A DNA stretch of 35,374 nt, taken from a virus. The stretch is from IMG/VR virus record IMGVR_UViG_3300030380_003200, positions 1 to 35,374 of that record, one strand, 5' to 3'. Below the pieces are notes generated by a model. It was given only the letters and a program-made list of their open reading frames with translations, was not told the DNA's origin and searched no databases. The translations under genes and the position numbers were made by a program. This document shows positions 16,759 to 28,700 of the stretch, in pieces; the first letter of the stretch is position 1; each line of letters begins with the position of its first letter.

Positions 16759-19700
16759 TTATGTTGTAGAGTATCCAATGAACTTCAGGGGTTCAATGCG
16801 ATTGACAACAGCACCTGTTGTGATGCCAGTTGTACCTTTCAGTGTGTAAGCATTGAATGCTACCGCACTCGATCTTGAACCAAGGTTAATCTTACCCCAA
16901 GAGAACTCACCGTAGAACTCAGTAAGTCCTATGCCGCTAATATCACCAAGGTCTTCGACGCTTACAGTGACGTTTTTAACGTATGTAATACCCACACCCG
17001 CGACAGCAGTTTGTGCTACGGAAACAGCAGCGACTTCATAAACAGCGTCTAGGAACTGAGTCGTGACACCCAATGCTCCACCTGTCTGATAAAGTGAAGT
17101 AACTCCACTACCAACGTTGCTATTTCTGACTGTGAAGTAGTCGCCAACAGCGATGTCGCTTAAGGTCACGGCAGCACCAACAACCTTTGTATCTCTGAGG
17201 AAGGAGTCAACGGGAATGAAGAACTGCATCACGAAACCAGTGGATGCGACACCAACTGATGTAGAAGTAAGACCAACAATGTCACCGAAGTCGCCCGCGT
17301 AAAGCACTGTGTTATTAGTCTCTCTTGTCACGCTAGGTGCCTCTATAAGGACCTGTGGGATGGATGTTCTGGTATAACCAACACCAGGTGTAGAAACTGT
17401 TATAGAAGATACTGTATCGCCTGTCAGGGTTGCTGTAGCGGTTGCGCGAGCGGTGGTTCCAAGACCAACAGGTGTCTCAATAGTGATCGTTGGAGCAGAT
17501 GTGTAACCTGTTCCGCCAGCACCGATAGTGATAGACTCAACTGTGTTTCCAACAGAAACAACAGCAGTAGCAGATGCACCAACCAAATTATCCTGAGATA
17601 CAATACTTACAGTCTGAACATTTTTGGTAGTTTGGTTTTCATCATCGGGGTTGAAGAAAGGAATAACACTTTCAACAAAGAGTTGAGTAGAACCAACACC
17701 AACAGACTGAATGATATTTGTTCTAGGATTAATGAGTGCCTCATTAAGAACTCTCTTCTTACTAATAATCTTACCGTTGATAACTTTATCAACAGTTTGC
17801 TTACACCAGGTTACTGTTCTTGCGTGATCGGGGTTTGGATCAATTCCTCTACCAGAATACGGGTTAGTTTCTACGGTGTCAGAGGAGAATATCCCAGTAA
17901 CGAGTCTTTCTTCTTGATCAATAGAACCAGGGACCAACTCTTGATCTCCTCTGATGCTCAGCATATCACCATCTTTGATAGTCTCAAGGACATCGCGGAA
18001 AGTAACGTCAACATCACCAGAACCCTTGTAGAAGAGAACCTTACACTTATCGCCAGAGAATGTTCCGTTTGCATTGGGACCATTAGGTGCTTCTGAGAAG
18101 GAAATAACACTACCACCATCAAAGGAATATGCTTCACCAGGAACCTGCAAGATGTCATTGATGAATACCAAAATGGTTGCCTTGACATCAATGTTAGAAC
18201 CTACTGCTGCTCTAATTGTTACAGGAGAACCATTTCTCTTAATAGTGAACTGTCTCTTAACTCCATCAAACTCATTCTCAAACTTATCGAGAACTTCCAA
18301 CTCACCGAAGTGCCATCCAGAGAACTTATCAGAGTCAATTCTATCAACTGTAATTTGGAACTCCTCAAATGTGAAGTTAGTGTCAGTGGGAATACCAGAG
18401 GCACCTCCTGTAGCAACAGTTAAGACTTGACCTTGACCATATCCATAACCAAAGTTCTTGATCTCAAAGTCGATGATACTAGAACCCTGTCCAACTACAA
18501 TATCGATGGTTGCTTCAGTTCCAAGACCAGCAGAGGTGTCACTATAAACCAGAGGGATATTAGAGTAAGACAGAGGTGCATCGAAAATAACGATGGGTTC
18601 AGAACCTTGAACATATCCAGAACCAGGGTTGGTGACTGCGATACTTACAATGTGACCATTGCTAATAGCAGCAGTTCCGATAAACTCAATGGCAGGTGTT
18701 CCAGTATTTACAGTAGTGACACCAACATTAACGACCTGGTTTGCTCTATAACCAGAACCAGTTCTACCAATAGCGATAGATGTAATGGTTCCAGCAGTAG
18801 AAACGACCGCAGTACCACCTGCTGAAACCAGAGGTTGATATCCAAGACCTGCGGTAGAACCAACAGAAACGATGTATCCACCAACAGGTATAGTTGCGTT
18901 GTTCGCGTCGTAAGCGATAGATGTGGCAGTTCCAGTGAATGTGATGCTACTGATGCCAGAACCCTCAGACAAACTGTAGTCTTGGTCTACACTCAGAGAA
19001 CCGGTGGGTCCTTGGAAAATACCGTTAATAAGAATAGCAGCGTTATTGGTTGAGAAACCAGTAACATTTTGCTCATCAGACTTCAGTGTGAAAGTCTTAG
19101 TTACAGCATTGAACTGGTCAGCAACGCTGTCAAAGACGTGATTGGTCTTATAAGCATCATCTGCGCTATCAATGTTTCCAGATCTCATAAAAGATCTACC
19201 CTGGAACTTGGAATGTGTGGTAATTCCAGTAAAGTCTCTTTCATCAGGTGGGTTGGTGACAGAACCAATAGGAGTGGGTCCTATAGGTGCGGTGTAGAAG
19301 TTAATAGTATTACCAACGATGTTGTAAGCACCATCGACTACGGTAGCCGCAATACCAGTTGGGTGGGTAGTAATGCCAGTTCCCATCCATCCTCTATCTA
19401 CAAGGAGAATGTTTGTCGATCCAAAACCAACAGTATTCACCTTCATTATTTCACCAGCAATCTGTATCAGATCTCCACCAAATACAGAGTTAATTCCTGC
19501 TAAAGTTACCGATGTCTCGGTTAAGGCAATTTCTTTTAGAAGAGTAGTAGTTGATCCAGTAGAAACTATTGGGTTTTGAATGTAGTTATCAAGTGCGATA
19601 AGACACTTACTGTTTTGCTTTTCAGCAGTCAAAGTGTGGAATGTTCCAAGACCTACACTGGTAAAGTCAATGGCAACAGGTGTTTGTGCCAAAGCATTTT

Positions 19701-22700
19701 CTGCAGATGATGCTAACTTGATAGTTGAGTTGTTTTCTTTAATAACAAAGACTTGAGTTGTTGTTGGTAGTAAGGATGTAGCACCAATGCCCGCAAACGT
19801 AGTTGTCGCAATACCCACTTGAGTGTGAGTAGATATGCCAAGGGAGTAATTGACAGCCTCTCCAGAAACGAAGAAGTGGTCAGGCAAATTAATAGTATTA
19901 TTAGAAAGATCAAAGACTGTGCTGTCACTACCATCAAAGTTTCTAAGGAAGATGGGTCTTTCTCTGTGTGTCAGTGTGAATGCTCTCTTAACATCTACTG
20001 ATGTTCCATTATAGAAACCATAACCTGCACTTATAGATGCATTATTAAGATCTATTTGACCACCGACATTTGCGTTGACATCAACAAGTTGTATTGCCTT
20101 CTGGAATACTTTAACTTGTACGTCAGCACTAGCAGGAGGTGTATACTGAAGATGGGTCTCAGTGGATGTAAAAAGAGCACCTATAGTTCCAATACCAGTA
20201 GTGGTCTCAAGAATACCAAACTCTGACAGATAAACTTCACCACTATCATTTACAGCAACAAGTTCAGAAACTTGATATTGATCATTAGTTGTATCCTCAA
20301 CGCTGACCAAATAGTAAGCAGCATTGTAGTCATCACTACCAGCATTCGTATATGTTGCAACAGTGTGAATACCAGGAGTGGCACTGGAGGACAATGATGT
20401 ATGGAAGGACTCTATTCTAGCAATATTTTCATTTCCGACACTGATGATAGAGTGTCCTGTTCCTACAGACTGAGTGCTTGCTAAAGAAACTCTTACGGTA
20501 TTAACCGTACATGCAATACCCGTTTTAGGAGTAAAGTCAATGTTTACTGTTCCACTCGCCATACTTGCGGCAAATGTGCCGAGACCACTTAACAGAGAAC
20601 CTTGCTCTGTTGTCATGTCTCCATACTCAAGAACATCAACAGTTGTATCATCATGGATAACACTTAGTTCAGTAAAACCAAACGTGCCATCATCAGCAGT
20701 TATTTCAACAATAACTTTGCTTGAGCGATATGTTGAGGCGATGCCAACAATTGTTGTTGCAGAACCATCAGGTGTTTCTACCTGAGTTGACTGGATGTCA
20801 CAAATAGTCCCTAAAGCAAAGGTTCCGACACCAGTAACACCAGAGTCAATGTCAAAACTTGCAACACTGACGTTGTAGTTATTAAGAGAGAACTTGGTGG
20901 GGAAGAAAAGAAGTTGTCCTTCACTACCAGCGATGTTAAAGTCAAAAGAACCAAGGTCAGTAGTTGTGTCTACGCGACCATAGTTCTGCACAAAACCAAT
21001 AGATCCGTCATGAATAAGTGAAACGAGAGATGCCTGTCTTTCGCCAGTGAAAGTCTTATCCTTGACAAAAGTTAAGAACTTCTTCGCTTTTTGAGATACA
21101 TCAAAGTTATTAACAACAGAGAACCTTTCAGTTCTAGGTTCACTGTTGAACTGAGAACTAATATCATCAATAATGAGTGCTCTATTTCCAACAGACTCAA
21201 AGTAGTCAGTAAGAACTTTGTTTTGTAGGAATATTCTATCAGATATAACTGTACCAGATGCTGTTTTAGAGTTCTCAGTTACAAGGTCGAAAGCAGGGAA
21301 GCAGTGAAGACTGATGCCACCACCAGTGCGAGCACCACCTCTTGCTCCGCCACCACCACGAAGTCCACTACTACCACCATAAACAGGGTCAGGAAGGATG
21401 TCGATGGTGATAGAAATTTCAGCAGCAGTGTCTGTGAATACATGTGTGCTGTTAGTATCTGTGGACTCAATAATGAGATCACTGAACTTAAGGAAACCAG
21501 AAGTATGGTTCAAGGAACTAACAGTATCATCCCATTTCTGCAGAGGAATCTTAGACTTAATAGCATAAGAGAAGTTCTGATAATAGTTGTTGTCAGGCAC
21601 TCTTTGCTGGTTGTCATTCAGGAAACCAGTGGACTGTTGGAAACCTTTTTCAACAACAGAAGATGCTTCAAGGGTTATTTCAGAGTTAAAGTCAACTTTA
21701 GACTTCACTCTTCCTTGAGTTCTTGAGGACTGACCAACAATCAGTTCATTAACTTGGAAGTCTTTATCAGTGGAGACTTTTAGTAACTCAATTCTGTTGT
21801 TCCAACTATCAACTCTTCCCTTTCCACTCCCACCGATAACCTCTTCACCAACAAAGAAGTTATTCTTTTTGAGTTTGACATTAAACTGTGGGAAGGAACT
21901 CTGGTTAATAATTCTACCAGCAGAGTTTGTAGCGTCGAAGTTACCAGCGAACAAGTTGTCGTTGATAATACCAGAGAGACTGAAGGTCACTACACCAACG
22001 TTCCCGCCAATAGGAATGTTCACATCTGTAAGTGTAAACAGTTGATATTCATAATCGACAGAGTTGAAACCTGAACCAGTCGAACCTACACCAACACTAA
22101 CATTCTCAATGAGAACTTTGTCGCCAACAGCAAAAGGTGACTGTTCACTAAAACCAGTATCAAAACCAACAGTGACTTCTTTAGTAGTCATGTTGAAAGA
22201 AATATCATTAATACCAATACCATTACTGTTGCTGATAGGAATGATCTCTGGAGCGATGTTAGAAAGTCCACTAGTATTCTTTCTAATGGTCACCTGTGTA
22301 TCACCTTTTTCAAAGAACAAGTCAACATCAGTGATCAACTCACCAGTCAAACTATCCTTAACAATAAGGTTTGGTGCGATGGTATAGTTCTTACCCGATG
22401 AAGTAATGCCTATCTCATCAAAAGATGCGAGAGACTCAAGGAAGAGAACCTCTGGTAAGTTTGTAGTAGGTCTGAGTGTATTATCTGTTGGATAGTCGAA
22501 TCCAATGTTCTCAATATTCGCAGATAATACTCTTCCAATTGTATTGCTGGTGGGTTCAAGGACAGCACCAGTTCCAGTTACTATTCCAACAACAGTTGAA
22601 ACTCCAACTATTTCTCTGTAACCTCTACCTCTGTAAGTAATGTTAATATCAGAAATACCACCAAAAGCACCTGTTGCATCTGTAGTGTAAGAAAGAGTTG

Positions 22701-25700
22701 CGTTTGCTTGAATATATTCTGCTTTTTCAGGGTTGCTCTCAACGTTATACTTGAATACAGAAGTAGAACCGACACCAATGATAGAGTATTCACCAGAGAA
22801 TACACTATTGGTTTTAGTTATTTGGTTATGACCTACAACTTCTTTGTCGCTGATTATTTCTTTTTTAATGTCAGAAATAAAGTCAAGGTTTACAGGAGTA
22901 AACTCATAGAACAGTTCTTCAGGGACATTATCAGTAACGACTAATGTAAGTTTGGCATCAGCATCAATACCAACATCTCCAGTCTTAGTAATCTCAAAAT
23001 TCTTTGAACTTCCCGATGCTTCAAACTTATTGGTAAACTTAGCATCACGATACAGGTTTAAGTCAAACGCAGAGTAAAGTGTAGATGCGTTTTGAGATGA
23101 CAGAGAAGTATCACTAAGGTCGAATATTACAGTGTTGCCACTTAATACATCTACGGGAGGGTTGACTGGTAGTAATGACCCACTTCTTGCTATTGTGATT
23201 TCAGCGAACTCGGGAGTGAACTGTTCTGTCTGATACTTATCATTACAGAGTTTTACGGAGTCCTTGGAGAATCTGTAAGCATAGTAAATCTTTTGGTCAG
23301 TCAAACCTGTAGGTGCGGGTGAAGCAGACAGGATTACTTTATCTCCAGTCTTAAGACCATGGTCTGATATCGTAATAGTATTCTGAGATGTGCTGACTCC
23401 AGTAGTTGTGAAACCAAGAGGGTTGAATACTATTCTTCTGTTATGATCGTTGTATTGAACTGTAACAGTTGTTGTAATACCAGGGGTGACATTAATAGAA
23501 ACTTTGTCACCGAATGTCAAACCATGCGTTGAACCTGTAGCTACAGTTACAATATTCTTACTAACTTCGGCATTAACAACATTGTCTCTAACAGTTTTCA
23601 GACTATGGCGTGTGCCTGTTCCAATACCGGTGAAGTAAAGAACCCCAGAGGTCATTGTTGTGTCTGCAACACCAACGAATGTTCCTACAGATCCAATACC
23701 AACCTTAAATGTTTGAATACCAATTAGGTCATCAGACACTTTAGCAACATAGAGTGGAGTGTCATTAGCGATACTATAAGTTGTGGGACCTGTTGGGTCT
23801 GCGGTGACGACGATAGAGTCTCCATCACCATTATGATACAAGACAACTTCACCACTCTTAAGACCATGGTTAGGGATGAAGAGTCTTCTATTGTCTACAA
23901 ATACCTGTGTAATGCCTGCACCAGCATTAGAGAAGAAGATGGTAGAACCAACACCAGTTCCAGTGAGAGTTCCGATGCCTAAAGTTTCTCTAGGATCAAA
24001 GTAGATTTGATCATTAAGTTCAAAGTCAACATCATTTTCTCTTTGAGAGATGAAGGTAAACTTTCTACTGTCTTCCTGAAGAACAGTTGTAGCAGTATGA
24101 GCAAAAGATACTGTTCCATCAACTGCTCTCTGAACTCTGATACGTGAAGACAATGCATCAACGTTCAGAACCTTGACTCTTTCAGAACCTATTCCAAGAA
24201 CATCGTTCTCTCTGATGTTAAGTAAACCGTCGCTAAGGGAAGCACCACCAACAGAGAAATAGGTTACAACTCCAGTAGCACCAGCAGTTCCAACTCCAGA
24301 GAGCAAACTGAATCTATCAGTGCTTACACCAATGTTGTATCTGCTACTTATAGTGATAGATGTATTGAAACCAGACAGTGTAACAAGGTCAGTGTTCGTA
24401 AACCCGTGAGGTGCTGTAGAGAAAGCAACGAAACGTCCAGAGGAATCTAAAGGTGTAACTTCAAGGTTGGAAATAGTTGAAGAAGCAACACTGACATTAG
24501 TGATGACTTTACCTGCAACTCTAGATACTTTTGCCTTAGCAGAGGTAGCACCATCAAACTTTTCAAAGTCTATTCTATCTCCAACTTGATATCCAGAACC
24601 ACCTGTTACAATACCAACAGAGTCAATGGTTCCAACAGTTGTTGCTGTAATATCAATGGACTCTTCTCTTATCTTATAAGGTTCTAAAACTCCGTCATAG
24701 GATACATTATCCTTAGTCAGGAAAAGAGGTGATGTGTTTCTAAACCAGTTATTAGCAGCAATGTCATAGTCTTCCTGGTTAGAGGTTATACTAATATTGA
24801 AGTCATTGGGTTTTGACTTGAATGTATTACCAATGATATAAGGGAAAGTAGGAATTTTGTTATTTTCAAATGGTCCATCATTTTCTACAGCGCCATCAGT
24901 GATGGTAGCAAAGTAAACATATCTACCTTCAGGATAGTCTGGAGTGATACAGAACCTACCATTGTGTTCGTCAAGGTCACCACTTGCGTCATACTCAAAG
25001 TCCTCAACAAAGAATCCTTGAGCAAAAGCGGTAAAAGAAGGTCTGTTTGTTCTTGTCGCTAGTTTATAACTACTCTTGATTGATTTAACTGCTCCACCAT
25101 TATTATTAGTATATCCATATGGTCCATAAATGGGGTTGCCATCATATGCCCAACCAATAATGGGTGAGTGGAAAGATGCGTTTGCTTCCTCATTAGCTCC
25201 ACCGGAGGAAAGGTCTGATGCACCATATTCAACATTCTGTAAGTCCTCTTGTTGATATTGAACGACATTCTGTTGAGACTTACCAAAGACCATCTTTCTC
25301 AACTCTCTAGGGGCGTAGAGGTGAGTATACTGAATACCAAAGTCGGAGTTTTGAGCAGCATCTAGTATTCCGTCGTCACTGCTCACAATATCTTTGTACT
25401 TCTCAAACAGGTTTACAGTCCACTGATTGATGTTTGCAATGAGTGATGCGTTTTGACCACCCACTTTAACTGTGACTGTTGTTGTGTCAGTGTATCCAAT
25501 ACCACCTTCATCAACAATGACATCAATAATCTGACCACCACTGATGACTGGTGTCAACTTACAATAGTTGCCATCACCATTTACAATAAGATCTGGAGGT
25601 GAGTTATATTCAAAACCACCATTTGTAACTAATACTTGTTCTACTTTGCCGTTGTTGACAATAGGAAGTAGTTCAGCATCTCTACCAGAGAGAAAGTCAA

Positions 25701-28700
25701 ATACTGGTTGCTTATTAAAGTCAATGACTTCACTAGCACCATAACCAACACCGTTGTCAGTAAGATGTACTGACTCAATACTTCCTCTAAACACTGGTTG
25801 TAGTGTTGCTCTAAAGTCTTGACCACTAAATGTGGTTACTCCTATTTCACCAGTAACAGAAACAGAAATAGTAGGATAGTTGAATGTATGTGTTCCACTA
25901 CCGGTAGAGGTAATATTTACATACTGTTCCGTATCATAATAGAAAGACTTAGCAGTCGTACCAAGACCAACAGATGAAAGTTGGAAGTTGTTGTCATCTA
26001 CTACTGTTACGATGTAAGTTTGATCGGAACTTAAACCATCAGCATTACCAGAATAAGTAACCTCTTCACCGGAGTTGTATCCATGGTTGTTAATACTAAC
26101 GACGTTCAACGCTGTGTTGATGCCAGTTAAGGTAGATCTCTCTTTGTTTTCATATCCAGAACCACCATCACTAACCACAATATTAGAAACTACGTTCTTC
26201 TTATTGAAAGATTCAAACCTATGAACACCATCACCAAATGATGTAATATCAATAGCGTTCGATCCTGTTACGACATCATTAGTGTTGTTAAAGAGTTTAA
26301 TGGTATGTTCATCAACTAACTTGACATAATATTCAGCATCACTTACTAAACCACCCAACACTGTCTGTGCATCAGGTTTGTATATGACTCTCTCAGACTC
26401 TCTAAACTTGTGGAAGGTTGTAAACCCAATGGTGTTAGATGAAATACCAATTTGAGGATTATCGCCTGTAGCAAAGAAAGAAACAGAGTGTGTTATTTCT
26501 TTTGTATTAGCAGATGCTTTGGCACCTGAACCATTACCACCTGTGATAGAGATGATAGGATCAGTTACATAGTCAAAACCAGGTGTTAATACATCTATTC
26601 TCTGAAGAGAACCTTGAACATTACATACACCTGTTGCTCCAACTCCAGTTGAGTCTTGAATGGACAATACAGGAGGGTTTACAATATCATATCCTTCACC
26701 ACTTGCTGCTACAGTTACATCATTAATAGAACCAAAGTAAACACTACTACCAGACTTATAGTTAAGTATCTCTACACCATTGACAAGAAGACCAGTTCTA
26801 CCGGGCAATGTCTCACGGTTTACACCATCATCGACAGGAGTTTTGAACTCCCTTACCAGTTGTTGATGCTCAAGAGTCTTATCAAAGAAATCAACAGGTG
26901 TAAATGTATTACTTGTGACAATACCAGATACAGAAACAAATGTATTATTGAATAAGTTAGTTAAACTACTAGCAATTTTAAACTGTTTATCATTAACTCT
27001 CTTCACATAGAAGACTCCTGCCTCTATCTCAGGGAACTTACTTACATATTTGTTAAGACCAATAAGTCCAAGAGAAGTCTCTGGTTCAGCGTAAGAGTTG
27101 TAATATACTTTATCACCAGTGTAATATCCGTGATTTCTTGTGATAGTAAAGAGTTCACCACTAAACTCTCCATCCAGTTCAATGATTCTATCGTAAAACT
27201 CAAGAGGGTTAGCATTGTAACGAGGTAGGGATGAGGAGGCAACTAATACATCTCCATTGAACTTAGCATAGGAGTTTTGTACATTTGCAAAAGTCTTTTC
27301 AATGTTAGAATATCTGGTGGCATTAAGACCACTCACATCGGGTTTAAGAACATTTCTTCTTGCACTAAACGTGTTACCGTTGAGCTCCCCTTGTCCTTTT
27401 ATTGTAAATGTAAACTGGTTTTGAATATCTACAATATCACCAGTCTTTTCAGCGCCACCAGACTCAATAATAGTTACACTATCACCAAGTCTTAAGTCAT
27501 TTTTTATTTCAGTTGTGATGTTGTATGAGTTGTCAGATGAATCTACTAAAAGAATAGACCTCACATCAAACTTAGGAGTCACATTGTGGAACCAACTGCT
27601 GACAAGAGCATTGCTAGTTGTAATACCAAGTGACTTAATTTTAATTTTATCTCTGTTCTGATAGAATGAAGTATTCGCGTCAATAACATTTTGACTTAAT
27701 ACATTACCAATACGAACTTCTATTCTACTGGTTGTCGCAATGCCCACGAAAGGTGCATCAGTTGAAGCGATGGATACGGCATCAATGCCTTCAAAACCGT
27801 GAGCAACTATATTAAGACCAAGATCTGTAGCAGAAGATATTTCAACAGTTGTGCCAAATGTAGATGTATTCGCTGCACCAACACCAATAAACTGGTTAAT
27901 AGTTTTAGAACGGTATGTTAGAATACCACTTTGACCAGTTACTCTTAGTAAACCTGAAGTTGGGAAACCAATAGTGGAGTCAACATCAATAATAGAGGCA
28001 CCTGCAGCTACAACTGAAAGGTTTTTAGTCTTAGGATGAGCATGAAACTCACCTAACAAAGTTCCACCAGTGAGGTCGATATCCTTTGGATAGTCAAAGT
28101 CAACACTAACTTGGTAGTAGTCTTTGCTATTGTAAGTTAGTTTCTCTACATCAATGACAGTAGCGAATGCTTCATCAATATCATATTCAGGGTATGCACT
28201 CTGATATAATGTTTGGTTCTTTAATTTAAGAGGGTCACCTTGTATTTTCTCTACAACAAGGTCTCTTGTCTTTCTAAACTGAGCGTCAGATGGTCTGAAT
28301 AAGAAGTCTTTTGGTTTTACTACTTCAGCGACTTCGCCATACAAAGCAGCAAACAGTATTCTAAAGGACTCATCAGTTCCTTTTGACTGATAAAAGTCTT
28401 TAGTTCTAGAAAGAAACAGTTTCTGATTGATATCATCATCAAAATCTCTTCTTTCAAAACCAGGAGCGATCTGTCCTTTCAGTTTTATAAGAAACTGTTT
28501 TAACAACAGATTACTAAGGTTTACAATCTTCGCGCCTTGAGTGTGAGATGCTGCTTCAGAAGTTGTAAAGGTAAGGTTGTCTTTATCTTCTACAAATGAT
28601 GTTACACCAGAAAAACCACGAATACATCCATTAAAACTATTCCTAGACTTAGAAGTGTAGAGAATAATCTCTCCATCAATTTTTAAGAGACCATATCTTT

